64,000 nucleotides of DNA from an uncultured Paraprevotella sp. (GTDB taxonomy: Bacteria; Bacteroidota; Bacteroidia; Bacteroidales; Bacteroidaceae): assembly GCA_944320765.1 (NCBI GenBank), contig CALUIS010000007.1:53615-117614 (forward strand), given 5' to 3'. Numbering within the stretch: position 1 is the stretch's first letter; each line of letters opens with the position of its first letter. The translations under genes and the position numbers were made by a program. Positions 45,636 to 58,167 of this stretch are shown piece by piece. Below the pieces are notes generated by a model. The model saw only the letters and a list, made by a program, of their open reading frames with translations, was not told the origin of the DNA and made no database searches.

Positions 45636-46909
45636 GGTTTGCCTGATTCTTTCGTTTGTTCCAAAAGCCGCTCTATCTCTTCAAACTCACGGCCCTTATT
45701 CTGATACAGATAGACTTGATACAGCAAAGGCCCCCATCGGTCGGCCTTGTCCGGGGAAAGCCCGCGCACCCGCTCCAAAGGCTTCTCCGCGCGTGCATAA
45801 TATCCCACCATGTCCATCTTGTACCTCTGATATGCGGCACTTCTCAAATCCTCCTGCTTCATGGCATCGGAAGCCCTCTTCGCCATCCGGCAATAAGCCA
45901 GCCCCTTGAAAAAGTTGGCCTCTATGTCCATGCTGTCCAACGTCAGCACCACATCGCAACTCTCCACACAACCGTCATAATCCTTCTTGCGCATACACGC
46001 CAAGGCTTTGGCATGCCAAAATACCTTGTTCTTCGGGTCATATCGGATCATCAGCTCCGCGAAAGACAAGGCATCATCGTAGCGTCCCTTACGGGTCAGA
46101 TATTCCTGCAGGCTGGTAAAGAAATACACATGGTCCGGAAAATTCAAGAGTCCGCGCTGCAACTCATGAAGCCAGGCGGCCGTATCATTCAATGCCAGAT
46201 AGGAGCGGCAAAGGTACTCTTCCACATAGTTCCGGTTCCTATGGAAACGCATGGCCTCGGGCATGTAACGGATGACATCCCCGTATGCGCCGATGTGATA
46301 CCCTACGGCTACCATCCAATAGGCCACACGGGCATACATCGAATCATTCTGTGCGAGAAAGTCTTCCCTCAGCAAAGGATATCCGGCGGAAGACAAATAC
46401 AGGCCCAGGAAACGGTGCGCTTCCTCATAATTCCTTTTCCGCAAATAGAAACGTCCGGCATTCAACAGGTTAGGACGATGCTCCAACAGCCTTTTGCGGA
46501 CCTTGGGCCTGAACTTACGTTTGCCCCCCTCTCCCATCGAATGTTCGGCAGAGTCACACTTCGCGAGATAGCGATAGGCGTTATAAATGCTGTTATAATA
46601 AAGTGTAGTGTCATACGCCCGTTTCAGATACACTTTCTCATTCTCTATGTCATTGAACCGGCATTGGACCAATGCCGCCATGTAATACATCTCCGCCTTT
46701 TTCAAAGGACGCTCTTCCTTGGCAAGCGCATCCAACAGGTTCTTCTCGGCCGTATTCAAACGCTCCGTCACCTTGCGGGCCTCATCCCCGTTCTCCTCAT
46801 AACGGGCATTCCTGATGACCTGGCGTGCCTCGCGCACCACGTTCGCCCCACCGGCCGGCAGCATCCGACCGAAAAAAGCCAGCATTATGATAAAAAGCAA
46901 TCTCCTCAT
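45632..46909 (-). CDS. Secreted TPR-repeat protein of unknown function
   Basis: The 425-residue protein starts with a signal peptide (MRRLLFIIMLAFFGRMLPAGG) and consists of helix pairs with the TPR pattern (AEMYYMAALVQCRFNDIENEKVYLKRAYDTT; KVFWHAKALACMRKKDYDGCVESCDVVLTLD). It is probably periplasmic and mediates protein contacts. The longer frame from 46957 would destroy the signal peptide. It leads TPR-dus-GH43 and follows another secreted TPR gene. Confidence 0.82.
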   Translation of the reverse strand: MRRLLFIIMLAFFGRMLPAGGANVVREARQVIRNARYEENGDEARKVTERLNTAEKNLLDALAKEERPLKKAEMYYMAALVQCRFNDIENEKVYLKRAYDTTLYYNSIYNAYRYLAKCDSAEHSMGEGGKRKFRPKVRKRLLEHRPNLLNAGRFYLRKRNYEEAHRFLGLYLSSAGYPLLREDFLAQNDSMYARVAYWMVAVGYHIGAYGDVIRYMPEAMRFHRNRNYVEEYLCRSYLALNDTAAWLHELQRGLLNFPDHVYFFTSLQEYLTRKGRYDDALSFAELMIRYDPKNKVFWHAKALACMRKKDYDGCVESCDVVLTLDSMDIEANFFKGLAYCRMAKRASDAMKQEDLRSAAYQRYKMDMVGYYARAEKPLERVRGLSPDKADRWGPLLYQVYLYQNKGREFEEIERLLEQTKESGKP

Positions 46910-46986
46910 CCGAAAAAAGCCAAAAGGGGCGATGCCTGCCGTCCTGCCAGACATCACCCCTGATTTATAAAAGCAGTCCTTTCCGC

Positions 46987-48216
46987 TTATTTGAGATAGA
47001 TGTCCATTTCGGCCTCTTTCTCCTTGTCTCCCGTCACATAGTAAATCTGCTTCAGGTTATAGGCCCATCTGTTCGGCTCGTCCGGCACCAGCTCCCGCAT
47101 CTTCAGGAAATAGGGTTCCGCTTTCCGGTACCAGTCTTTCACCTTGTTGATTTCCTTGTCATAGTCGGCCTGCGTCTTGAACTTCATGGTGGAAATCTTG
47201 TCGTTGATGCCAGAGCCTACGTTGCAGCAGCATACGCCCGCATTATAGTAAGCGTCGGTATACTCCGGGTCAATCTCCAAGGCTTTCACGAAGAACGGCA
47301 ACGCTTCCTCATATTTCTTCTGCCCGAAGAAAACCACGCCCTTGGCATAGTTGGCCAAAGTGCTGTTCGGGTTCTTGGCTATCAGCTCTTCCGCAAAAGA
47401 CAATGCCCCGGCATTGTCATTCTTCTTCAGATAATAGGCAATCAGGTTCTGGGCCGTGGTCTCGTCTTCCGCGCCATACTGACGGGAGACGGTCACCCAC
47501 TGTGCCGTGTCGCCGCTCTCTTCCAATGCCTTCAGGTGCAGCTGTCTCACGGTCTTGGCCTCCTTGTCATACTTCAAGGCCTCGTCCATGTAAGTCCCCA
47601 CCTTGTCATACTCCCCGCTCTGGTAAGCCGACAGGCAGGCATAATAAGCCACCTCGGCCTTGTTCACCGTAGAATCGTTCTGCAAGGACGGGTCACCGGC
47701 CAGTGCTTTGATTTCTTCCGGATATTTCATCCACTTGTCGAAAGCATCGTAAGCCTCCTTGGACTTTCCATTCTGCAGGTTGAACACACCGGCGTAATAG
47801 ACGAACAGGCGGTATTGCTTCAGCTTGGCCTTGTTCTCCTCCGTATAGGTCTGCTTCTCGTCATTCTCACAGCACTTCTCATAAGCATCGATGCAGGCAA
47901 ACAGGTTCTTCACGAACTTAGCCGTGTCCAAAGGCTGCTGTGCCGCCGCCTTGTTCAATTCGTCACTGAAGATAAGCTGATAGACATTGCCCTGCACATT
48001 CCAAGCCAAAGCCATGTCCTTGGTCTCCCCGCTGTTGAAAGCTTCCGTAAGGAAACCTTGTGCCTGATCCAAGGCCGCCGTGTCCATCGGCTTGCCTTCG
48101 CTAATCGCGGTTGTCACCTGGTTGACCAGCCCCAAAGCTTTCTTCACCACACGGTTTTGCGCGAAGATGCCGGTCGAAGCGACCAACAACGCGATGGATA
48201 ATACATACTTTTTCAT
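46987..48216 (-). CDS. Secreted TPR-repeat protein downstream of gyrA
   Basis: The 409-residue protein has a signal peptide (MKKYVLSIALLVASTGIFAQ) and several TPR motifs (AEVAYYACLSAYQSGEYDKVGTYMDEALKYD; TLANYAKGVVFFGQKKYEEALPFFVKALEIDPEYTDAYYNAGVCCCNVG). It starts 26 nt after gyrA, so it is likely cotranscribed with it. I infer a periplasmic scaffold role; no specific function is known. The ATG at 48214-48216 gives the signal peptide. Confidence 0.88.
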   Translation of the reverse strand: MKKYVLSIALLVASTGIFAQNRVVKKALGLVNQVTTAISEGKPMDTAALDQAQGFLTEAFNSGETKDMALAWNVQGNVYQLIFSDELNKAAAQQPLDTAKFVKNLFACIDAYEKCCENDEKQTYTEENKAKLKQYRLFVYYAGVFNLQNGKSKEAYDAFDKWMKYPEEIKALAGDPSLQNDSTVNKAEVAYYACLSAYQSGEYDKVGTYMDEALKYDKEAKTVRQLHLKALEESGDTAQWVTVSRQYGAEDETTAQNLIAYYLKKNDNAGALSFAEELIAKNPNSTLANYAKGVVFFGQKKYEEALPFFVKALEIDPEYTDAYYNAGVCCCNVGSGINDKISTMKFKTQADYDKEINKVKDWYRKAEPYFLKMRELVPDEPNRWAYNLKQIYYVTGDKEKEAEMDIYLK

Positions 48217-48242
48217 ACATTCACAAATTAAAAGTTTATAAC

Positions 48243-50810
48243 TCACTCTTCTGTCTCTTCCGAAGCCTTCCCGTCAGCCGGCTGCCCGGATACGGTTCCG
48301 TCATTCTCCGTCATCGGCATGGCATCCGGTTCCGGCCCAACGGCCTCGTCCTCCTCTTCTTCCGTCTGGGTCTGCACCTTGCAGACGCTGCTGATCTGGT
48401 CGTTGCGTTTCTCCAGGTTAATCAGGCGCACCCCTTGCGTGGCGCGGCCCATCACCCGCACATCGGCCACTTTCAGACGGATGGTAATGCCGCTCTTGTT
48501 GATAATCATCAGGTCGTTCTCGTCCGTCACCACCTTGATGGCCACCAGCTTGCCGGTCTTTTCCGTGATGTTCAGGGTCTTCACGCCCTTCGCCCCTCGG
48601 TTGGTCACGCGGTAGTCCTCAATGTCTGAACGCTTTCCGTAACCTTGCTCGCTGACCACCATGATGGTTTCGTTCTGCGGGTCGTTCACGCAAACCATTC
48701 CGACGACCTCGTCCTGCCCGTCCTCGTCTATCGTCATGCCGCGCACGCCGGTAGCCGTACGTCCCATGGCGCGCACCTTGCTCTCGTGGAAACGGATGGC
48801 CCGCCCGTTGCGGTTGGCCAGGACAATCTCGTTCTCCCCGTTGGTCAGGCGCACGCCGATGACGCGGTCGTCCTCACGGATGGTGATGGCGTTCACACCG
48901 TTGGCACGGGGACGCGAATATTCCTGCAGGCAGGTTTTCTTGATGATGCCGTTCTTCGTGCAGAACACCACATAGTGCGACCTGCAGAACTCGGCGTCGT
49001 TCAGGTTCTTGATTCGCAGGCACAAGTTAATGGCGTCGTCCGGGTCGATATTGAGCATGTTCTGGATGGCCCGTCCCTTGGAGTTCTTGGCCCCTTCCGG
49101 GATCTCGTACACCTTCATCCAGAAGCAACGTCCCTTCTGCGTGAAGAAGAGCATCGTGTTGTGCATCGTGGCCGGATAGATGTATTCCACGAAGTCCGTG
49201 TCGCGCGTGCTGGTACCCTTGCTGCCTACGCCGCCACGCCCTTGGGCATGGAAGTCGGCCAGCGGGGTGCGCTTGATATAGCCCATGTGGCTGATGGTGA
49301 TGACCATCTCGTCGTCCGCATAAAAGTCTTCCGGATTGAATTCCTCGCTGGAGTAGACGATTTCGGAACGCCGCTCGTCGCCGAACTGCTCCTTCACCTC
49401 TACCAACTCGTCCTTGATGACCTTCATGCAAAGGCTGTCATCACTCAGAATCTGCTTGAAATATTCGATTTGCTTCAACAAGTCGTCATATTCTCCCCGG
49501 AGCTGTTCCTGCATCAGGTTGGTCAGCTGGCGCAAGCGCATCTCCACGATGGCCTTGGCCTGCACTTCGTCCAACTCAAAACGTGCCATCAAACCTTCAA
49601 TAGCAGCCTGCGGATTCTGCGCCGCCCGGATGATATGCACCACCTCGTCGATGTTGTCGCTGGCGATGATCAGACCTTCCAGGATGTGCGCCCGTTCCTC
49701 CGCCTTCCGCAAGTCATATCTCGTGCGGCGGATGACCACATCGTGACGATGGTCCACAAAATTGGAGATGCAGTCTTTCAGGGAAAGCAGCCTGGGCCGC
49801 CCCTTGACGAGCGCGATGCAGTTCACGCTGAAGCTGGTCTGCAAGGGGGTCATCTTGAACAGCTTGTTCAGCACCACATTGGCATTGGCATCGCGCTTCA
49901 CATCCACCACGATGCGCATACCCTCGCGGTCGGACTCGTCGTTTACGTTGCTGATGCCGTCGATCTTCTTGTCGTTCACCAGGTCGGCAATCTGCTTGAT
50001 CAGCTCCGCCTTGTTCACGCCGTAAGGGATTTCCGTCACCACAATCTTGTCATGGCTCTCTCCCGGCTCGATTTCGGCACGCGCCCGCATGACGATGCGT
50101 CCGCGTCCCGTCTCGTACGCCTCACGCACGCCCTGCATCCCATAAATGAAGCCGCCGGTCGGGAAGTCGGGGGCCTTGACATGCTCCATCAGCCCGTCGA
50201 TGTCTATGTCGGGATTGTCGATGTAAGCCACGCAGGCGTCAACCACCTCCCCCAGGTTGTGGGTCGGGATGTTGGTGGCCATACCCACGGCGATACCGCT
50301 GGCCCCGTTCACCAGCAGGTTCGGTATCTTGGTCGGCATCACGGTCGGCTCCTTCAACGTGTCGTCGAAGTTGTTCGTCATGTCCACGGTCTCCTTCTCC
50401 AGGTCGTCCATCATGGCCTCGCCCATCAGTTGCAGGCGCGCCTCGGTATAACGCATGGCCGCCGCGCTGTCGCCGTCCACGGAACCGAAGTTGCCCTGTC
50501 CGTCCACCAAGGTATAACGCATGCTCCACTCCTGGGCCATGCGGACCAATGCCCCGTAGACGGAAGAGTCACCGTGCGGGTGATACTTACCCAGCACTTC
50601 CCCGACGATACGGGCACATTTCTTATAAGGTTTGTCGTGTGTGTTGCCCAATTCCCGCATACCATATAATATACGCCGGTGGACGGGCTTGAAACCGTCG
50701 CGCACGTCCGGCAAGGCGCGGGATACGATTACGGACATTGAGTAGTCGATATACGACTTGCGCATCTCGGTCTCAATGTTCACTTTTATGATTCTGTCTT
50801 GATCCAACAT
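48243..50810 (-). CDS. gyrA: DNA gyrase subunit A
   Basis: The 855-residue protein has the breakage-reunion domain with the catalytic Tyr in [11 protein letters not shown]. The quinolone-resistance region reads [17 protein letters not shown]: the Ser equivalent of E. coli Ser83 is present, and the Asp87 position is Gly. Six beta-pinwheel repeats of the C-terminal domain follow ([20 protein letters not shown] is the GyrA box type), then an acidic tail. With GyrB it introduces negative supercoils. It is divergent from clpC. Confidence 0.98.
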   Translation of the reverse strand: MLDQDRIIKVNIETEMRKSYIDYSMSVIVSRALPDVRDGFKPVHRRILYGMRELGNTHDKPYKKCARIVGEVLGKYHPHGDSSVYGALVRMAQEWSMRYTLVDGQGNFGSVDGDSAAAMRYTEARLQLMGEAMMDDLEKETVDMTNNFDDTLKEPTVMPTKIPNLLVNGASGIAVGMATNIPTHNLGEVVDACVAYIDNPDIDIDGLMEHVKAPDFPTGGFIYGMQGVREAYETGRGRIVMRARAEIEPGESHDKIVVTEIPYGVNKAELIKQIADLVNDKKIDGISNVNDESDREGMRIVVDVKRDANANVVLNKLFKMTPLQTSFSVNCIALVKGRPRLLSLKDCISNFVDHRHDVVIRRTRYDLRKAEERAHILEGLIIASDNIDEVVHIIRAAQNPQAAIEGLMARFELDEVQAKAIVEMRLRQLTNLMQEQLRGEYDDLLKQIEYFKQILSDDSLCMKVIKDELVEVKEQFGDERRSEIVYSSEEFNPEDFYADDEMVITISHMGYIKRTPLADFHAQGRGGVGSKGTSTRDTDFVEYIYPATMHNTMLFFTQKGRCFWMKVYEIPEGAKNSKGRAIQNMLNIDPDDAINLCLRIKNLNDAEFCRSHYVVFCTKNGIIKKTCLQEYSRPRANGVNAITIREDDRVIGVRLTNGENEIVLANRNGRAIRFHESKVRAMGRTATGVRGMTIDEDGQDEVVGMVCVNDPQNETIMVVSEQGYGKRSDIEDYRVTNRGAKGVKTLNITEKTGKLVAIKVVTDENDLMIINKSGITIRLKVADVRVMGRATQGVRLINLEKRNDQISSVCKVQTQTEEEEDEAVGPEPDAMPMTENDGTVSGQPADGKASEETEE

Positions 50811-51017
50811 TATTTATTTGTGTTACAATATAAAATCTTCCTATGCTCCAAAAAGCACGTAAAATTACTACTTTTTGAGAGAATACGAAAGAAAACGGCC
50901 AAAAATTAACGGCTTACGGCACCACGCGCCTTCCTGCGGACCGGCACGGTTGCGTTCCGCCCGGAATTCCGGCCGAAACGCTCCCGCCGCGACATGCGGA
51001 CTCCGCCAGCGTACTTC

Positions 51018-51072
51018 CCACAGAGTACTCGAATACTCTCCACAGAGTACTCGAATACTCTCCGCAGAGTAC
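51018..51072. repeat. 22-bp tandem repeat, two and a half copies
   Basis: The unit CCACAGAGTACTCGAATACT plus CT runs twice (from 51018 and from 51040) and a third partial copy follows from 51062 with one change. Each unit holds near-palindromic GAGTACTCGAATACTC. The array lies 260 nt upstream of clpC. The period is not a multiple of three. Confidence 0.9.
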
Positions 51073-51290
51073 AATTACGGCCTCCGCAGGGTCTCCGCCC
51101 GGCCACTGCCACAGAAACGCCGGAAATGGGGACGGAATTCCATCCCATTCCAAAGAGGCACGGACAAATCCGGCCAGCCACGACACGCGAGCCTCCCCGC
51201 AAATGGACACGAAAGCAATATTTTTCTTAAAGTTGCGCCGCGAGAAGCTTTTTTGGCACAAGTTTTGTATGCCATTCCCAATATTATAAG

Positions 51291-51298
51291 TATATTTG
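51291..51298 (+). promoter_or_regulatory. -7 promoter element for clpC
   Basis: TATATTTG, with TTTG 23 nt upstream (51264-51267). It lies 35 nt before the ATG. Confidence 0.6.
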
Positions 51299-51333
51299 CG
51301 GCGGAAGCCACTAAGAGGAGGAATTTGCACAGC

Positions 51334-53892
<2,559 letters not shown>

Positions 53893-53907
53893 CCACAAAT
53901 ATATGTT

Positions 53908-53944
53908 AAAGTGCCAGGCAGAACCGATGCTTGGCACTTTTTTT
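53908..53944 (+). terminator. clpC terminator
   Basis: AAAGTGCCA and GCA pair with TGC and TGGCACTTT (one bulge on each side), followed by a run of Ts. Confidence 0.85.
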
Positions 53945-54016
53945 GTACACTTACGGTTGTCCGCCCGATGGCGGGCGCACAACAAAATCAAACAAAACAG
54001 ATAAAAACCAAATATC

Positions 54017-56071
54017 ATGCAAAAAGGAAACATTGGGGTTACGACAGAGAACATCTTCCCCGTCATCAAAAAGTTCTTGTACAGCGACCATGAAATCTTC
54101 ATCCGTGAAATCGTTTCCAACGCCGTGGACGCCACGCAAAAGCTGAAGACACTGGCCAACAAAGGCGACTTCAAGGGCGAGACCGGCGAACTGAAGGTAT
54201 CCGTGAACGTGGACAAGGACAAAGGCACCATCACCGTGAGCGACCGCGGGCTCGGCATGACGGAAGAGGAAATCGACAAATACATCAACCAGATTGCCTT
54301 CTCGGGCGCCAACGATTTTTTGGACAAATACAAGGATGACGCCAACGCCATCATCGGACACTTCGGACTGGGCTTCTACTCGGCCTTCATGGTGAGCAAG
54401 AAAGTGGAGATTGTCACCAAGAGCTATCAGGAAGGGGCGAAAGCCGTGAAATGGAGCTGTGACGGCAGTCCTTCCTATGAGATTGAGGAGACGGAGAAGG
54501 ACGACCGGGGAACGGACATCATCATGTACATCGACGATGACTGCAAGGAGTTCCTGGAGAAGAACAAGATTGACGAGCTGCTCCACAAGTACTGCCGCTT
54601 CCTCCCCGTACCCGTCGTGCTGGGCAAGAAGACGGAATGGAAGGACGGCAAGATGGTGGACACGGACGAGGACAACGTCATCAACGACACCACCCCGATA
54701 TGGACCAAGAAACCGTCGGAACTGAAAGACGAGGACTACAAGAAGTTCTACCGCGACCTTTACCCGATGAGCGACGAGCCGCTGTTCTGGATCCACCTGA
54801 ACGTGGACTACCCGTTCAACCTCACGGGCGTGCTTTATTTCCCGAAAATCAAGAACAACATCGAGCTGCAGCGCAACAAGATACAATTGTACTGCAACCA
54901 GGTGTTCGTCACCGACAGCGTGGAAGGCATCGTGCCGGACTTCCTCACCCTGCTCCACGGCGTCATCGACTCGCCGGACATCCCACTGAACGTCAGCCGC
55001 AGCTACCTGCAGAGCGACAGCAACGTGAAGAAGATTTCGGGCTACATCACCAAGAAGGTGGCCGACCGCCTGCAAAGCCTGTTCAAGAACGACCGCAAGG
55101 AGTTCGAGGAGAAGTGGGACGACATCAAGATTTTCATCAACTACGGCATGCTCACCGAGGAGGACTTCTACGAGAAAGCCAAGAACTTCGCCCTCTTCAA
55201 GGACTGCGACGGCAAATACTTCACCTTCGAGGAGTATCAGACGCTCATCAAGGACAACCAGACGGACAAGGACGGCAACGTGATTTACCTGTACGCCCAG
55301 AACCAAGAGGCGCAATACAGCTACATCGAGGCCGCCAAGAACAAAGGCTACAGCGTGCTGCTGCTCAACGGCCAGCTGGACACGCCGATGGTATCCATGC
55401 TGGAACGTAAGATTGAGAAGAGCCGCTTCACCCGGGTGGACGCGGACATCATCGACCGCCTCATCGTGAAGGAAGATGCCAACAAGTCGGAACTGGAAGC
55501 CGGGAGAAGTGCCAATTTGTCAGCCGTGTTCAACTTCCAGATGCCCAAACTGGACAAGACGGAGTTCCACGTGGAGACTCAGGCCATGGGCGAGAACGGT
55601 ATGCCGGTCGCCATCACGCAAAGCGAATACATGCGCCGCATGAAGGACATGGCGCACATCCAGCCGGGCATGTCGTTCTACGGCGAGATGCCGGACATGT
55701 ACACGCTGGTGCTGAACACCGACCACCGGCTCATCAAGGAGGTGCTGGAGGACAGCGAGAACGGCACGGCCGAACAGCTGAAGCCCATTGAGGCCGAACT
55801 GAAGGGCCTGCACGCCCGCGAGGCCGTGCTCCATCAGCAACAGGAAGGCAAGAAGCCCGAGGAAATCGACCAAGCCCAGAAAGACGAACTCGAGAAATGC
55901 CACAACGACATCGCCGCCGAGGAGAAGAAGAAGAACGACGTGCTGGCCGCATACGGCAAGGACAACAAGAAAGTGCACCAGCTCATCGACCTGGCCTTGC
56001 TGCAGAACGGTATGCTGAAGGGCGAGGCGTTGAGTAACTTCGTGAAACGCAGCATCGACCTGATTCAGTAA
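54017..56071 (+). CDS. htpG: Molecular chaperone HtpG (Hsp90)
   Basis: The 684-residue protein is a complete bacterial Hsp90: N-terminal GHKL ATPase (IFIREIVSNAVDATQKL; DRGLGMTEEEIDKYI; GHFGLGFYSAFMV), middle domain with LNVSRSYLQSD, and C-terminal dimerisation domain. A charged helical stretch (EGKKPEEIDQAQKDELEKCHNDIAAEEKKK) in the C-terminal third is longer than in E. coli HtpG. It refolds and stabilises client proteins. Following clpC, it forms a stress-protein pair, but a terminator separates them. Confidence 0.97.
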   Translation: MQKGNIGVTTENIFPVIKKFLYSDHEIFIREIVSNAVDATQKLKTLANKGDFKGETGELKVSVNVDKDKGTITVSDRGLGMTEEEIDKYINQIAFSGANDFLDKYKDDANAIIGHFGLGFYSAFMVSKKVEIVTKSYQEGAKAVKWSCDGSPSYEIEETEKDDRGTDIIMYIDDDCKEFLEKNKIDELLHKYCRFLPVPVVLGKKTEWKDGKMVDTDEDNVINDTTPIWTKKPSELKDEDYKKFYRDLYPMSDEPLFWIHLNVDYPFNLTGVLYFPKIKNNIELQRNKIQLYCNQVFVTDSVEGIVPDFLTLLHGVIDSPDIPLNVSRSYLQSDSNVKKISGYITKKVADRLQSLFKNDRKEFEEKWDDIKIFINYGMLTEEDFYEKAKNFALFKDCDGKYFTFEEYQTLIKDNQTDKDGNVIYLYAQNQEAQYSYIEAAKNKGYSVLLLNGQLDTPMVSMLERKIEKSRFTRVDADIIDRLIVKEDANKSELEAGRSANLSAVFNFQMPKLDKTEFHVETQAMGENGMPVAITQSEYMRRMKDMAHIQPGMSFYGEMPDMYTLVLNTDHRLIKEVLEDSENGTAEQLKPIEAELKGLHAREAVLHQQQEGKKPEEIDQAQKDELEKCHNDIAAEEKKKNDVLAAYGKDNKKVHQLIDLALLQNGMLKGEALSNFVKRSIDLIQ

Positions 56072-56192
56072 AATGCCTTATTGCCTTGTATATGACCGCA
56101 GGCCGGGGAAATACCCCCGGCCTGCTTCCGTTTTCGATTGCGATAAACTGATTGCGATAAACGCTCAATCATCTCAAAAAAAAGGACCTATA

Positions 56193-56224
56193 TTTGGCTG
56201 TTACGGAGAAAAGCACTACCTTTG
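56193..56224 (+). promoter_or_regulatory. Promoter of tRNA-Arg
   Basis: TTTG (56193-56196), a 20-nt spacer and TACCTTTG (56217-56224): the best full consensus promoter in the window, 20 nt before the tRNA. Confidence 0.8.
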
Positions 56225-56243
56225 CAGTCAGAAAAAACGAGGA

Positions 56244-56317
56244 GGCTCCTTAGCTCAACTGAATAGAGCATCTGACTACGGATCAGAAGGTTACAGGTTT
56301 GAATCCTGTAGGAGTCA
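56244..56317 (+). tRNA. tRNA-Arg (anticodon ACG)
   Basis: The 74-nt cloverleaf has a 7-bp acceptor stem (GGCTCCT with AGGAGTC, one G-U), a D arm, the anticodon stem TCTGA/TCAGA with loop CTACGGA (anticodon ACG), and a T arm with GGTTTGAATCC. The discriminator is A and CCA is not encoded. The ACG anticodon is normally edited to ICG to read CGN codons. Confidence 0.95.
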
Positions 56318-56320
56318 CAA

Positions 56321-56357
56321 AAACTCTTGCAAACAAGCCAAGTTTGCAAGAGTTTTT
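56321..56357 (+). terminator. Terminator after tRNA-Arg
   Basis: A perfect 14-bp stem (AAACTCTTGCAAAC at 56321-56334 with GTTTGCAAGAGTTT) and a T run directly follow the tRNA. Confidence 0.9.
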
Positions 56358-56384
56358 TGTATACTTACGTCATCAAGGAATGCA

Positions 56385-58166
56385 TCAATTGTGCCTGCTC
56401 TTCTTCAACGTGAAGATGAACTCCAAACCATGCCCCGTGCCGGTGGGACGTGCGTTGATGTTCCCGCCATGGAACAGCACGGCATTCTTCACGATGGCCA
56501 GCCCCAAGCCGGTTCCGCCCAACTTGCGACTCCGTCCCTTGTCCACGCGGTAGAAACGCTCGAAGATGCGCCCCAGGTGCTGCGGTGCCACCCCCACCCC
56601 GTTGTCGCTGAAGGAGAAGTAATAGCTTTCCTCATCCTCCGAATAGCACACGATGTTCACGTGCGTGCCGTTCCCGGCATACGCGATGGCGTTGTCCATC
56701 AGGTTGCGGAAGATGGAATAGAGCAACGAAGAATTGCCCTGGATGACCATCTTCTCCGGCACGTTCACGTCCACCGTCATCTGCCTTTCTTCTAGCTTCA
56801 GGGCCAGTTCCATCACGATGTTGTGAATCATGGGGGCGATGTCCACCTCCGCCACATCTATCAGCTGTCCGGCTTCTGTCATGCGTGTCAGGGTGGAGAT
56901 GTCCTGCAAGAGGTTGGTCAGTCGGTTGCTTTGCGCGAAACTGCGTTCCAGGAATTTTCTGAGCATCTCAGGCGGAAGGTCGGGATTGTTGAGGATGGTT
57001 TCCAGATAACCCTGGATGCTGCTCACGGGGGTCTTCAACTCGTGGGCTATGTTTTGAGTAATCTGCTGCTTCATGCGGGCCTGCTCCTCCTGTTTGGTAA
57101 TGTCTGAGATGGAAATCTCGAAACTGTTGTCCACGAACAAGGCCACGGAGAGGTTGAACACATAACCGTTCTTGTCGACCACAAGCAATTTCTGCCGCAA
57201 CTCGCCCTGAGTGAAGTTCTCGCGGGACATCCGGATGAACTCCACCAAGGGTTGCAGCTCCTTCACTTGGAAAGCCTCCTCCACCGCCCCGATGTTGCGG
57301 TCGGATATCAGGTTGATGTACTGCATGAAAAGCCCGTTAGCCAGCACCACGTCCCTTCCGGCATTGAAGATGGCCAGCCCCTCGTTGGAAATCTGCAGGT
57401 GGGTGATGAGCTTCTCGCGCTCGCGGAACAAGTCGTCCTTGGTCTTGCGCAAACGGGTATAGATATCCACGATATGGCGGGAAATCTGCCCCAGGTCTGT
57501 GTTGCCCAACCCTTTCAGGTCGTCCGTGTCCACCGCCTCGTCCTGGTCGGCCCGGTAAGCGAACTTGCGGAGCTGCGTGATCATCGCCCCCAACCGCTCC
57601 GTCAGGTTGTAGAACACCAGCAGCAGGATGGCCGAAAGCAGAAAGGTAAACCACAAATAACCTTCGTCCGCGTTCAGCATGTCAATCAGATTGGTGTCGT
57701 AAGGCAAGGCGCTGCGCACGAACAGTTTCTTGTCCGGAAAATAATTGGCGGAATAGAAGAACGCGCCTCCCAAGGTTTCCGAGGTCCGCTTGATGGAATA
57801 ACCGTCCCCGTCGGCCAGCGCGTCGCGTATCTCCTCACGGTCCAGATGGTTGTCCGGTGTCTGTCCCGAAGGAATGTCGTTGTCGAAAAGCACCTTTCCG
57901 CCGCTGTCCACGATAGTGACCCGAAGTTCGCGCAAATGATGCCGACGGCTGTAACGCTCCACATAGCCTTCCACGGAAAATCCCGGGTCCGAAAGATGGT
58001 CGTACAAATCCACGTTGAACATCGTCAGGGTGGAGTTCAGCAGCTCCACCTTATGCTGCTTCTCGCGATGGTATTGGTAATAGAGGAATCCCGCCACGAA
58101 CACACAATATATCGCCGTGACGGAAAAAAACAGATATTGGCTGAACGACAGGCACGTCCTTTTCAT
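56385..58166 (-). CDS. Sensor histidine kinase, PhoR-like
   Basis: The 593-residue membrane kinase has two helices (about residues 10-28 and 170-190) around a periplasmic sensor of about 140 residues. A cytoplasmic linker and a PAS-like region (about 260-350) follow. The DHp domain has the phospho-His in NIAHELKTPVSSIQGYLE. The ATPase domain has NLMDNAIAYAG, SDNGVGV, FYRVDKGRSRKLGGTGLGLAIVKN. The response-regulator gene is 1 nt upstream. Together with the adjacent PiT transporter and Pho-box-like repeats, a phosphate-sensing role is likely. Confidence 0.93.
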   Translation of the reverse strand: MKRTCLSFSQYLFFSVTAIYCVFVAGFLYYQYHREKQHKVELLNSTLTMFNVDLYDHLSDPGFSVEGYVERYSRRHHLRELRVTIVDSGGKVLFDNDIPSGQTPDNHLDREEIRDALADGDGYSIKRTSETLGGAFFYSANYFPDKKLFVRSALPYDTNLIDMLNADEGYLWFTFLLSAILLLVFYNLTERLGAMITQLRKFAYRADQDEAVDTDDLKGLGNTDLGQISRHIVDIYTRLRKTKDDLFREREKLITHLQISNEGLAIFNAGRDVVLANGLFMQYINLISDRNIGAVEEAFQVKELQPLVEFIRMSRENFTQGELRQKLLVVDKNGYVFNLSVALFVDNSFEISISDITKQEEQARMKQQITQNIAHELKTPVSSIQGYLETILNNPDLPPEMLRKFLERSFAQSNRLTNLLQDISTLTRMTEAGQLIDVAEVDIAPMIHNIVMELALKLEERQMTVDVNVPEKMVIQGNSSLLYSIFRNLMDNAIAYAGNGTHVNIVCYSEDEESYYFSFSDNGVGVAPQHLGRIFERFYRVDKGRSRKLGGTGLGLAIVKNAVLFHGGNINARPTGTGHGLEFIFTLKKSRHN

Positions 58167-58167
58167 C

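Larger units (their letters stand above)
50811..51333. other. Intergenic region between gyrA and clpC
   Basis: These 523 bp hold no gene. The clpC reading frame stays open back to 50875, but that extension has no homology features and crosses a 22-bp tandem repeat. The region holds that repeat (51018-51072), a clpC -7 element (51291-51298) and a weaker possible gyrA -7 element (TAATTTTA on the minus strand near 50861). Confidence 0.75.

Noticed and set aside
48243..50810. Quinolone-resistance mutation in gyrA
   Set aside because: The Ser at the E. coli 83 position is intact. Gly at the 87 position is, to my knowledge, natural in this group and not a resistance change on its own evidence.
51018..51072. 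Possible CRISPR array
   Set aside because: The 22-bp units are directly joined with no spacers, and no cas genes are present.
50875..51333. N-terminal extension of ClpC by about 150 residues
   Set aside because: The extension crosses a 22-bp tandem repeat and the clpC -7 element, has no ClpC homology, and the ATG at 51334 has a Shine-Dalgarno and the usual N-terminus.
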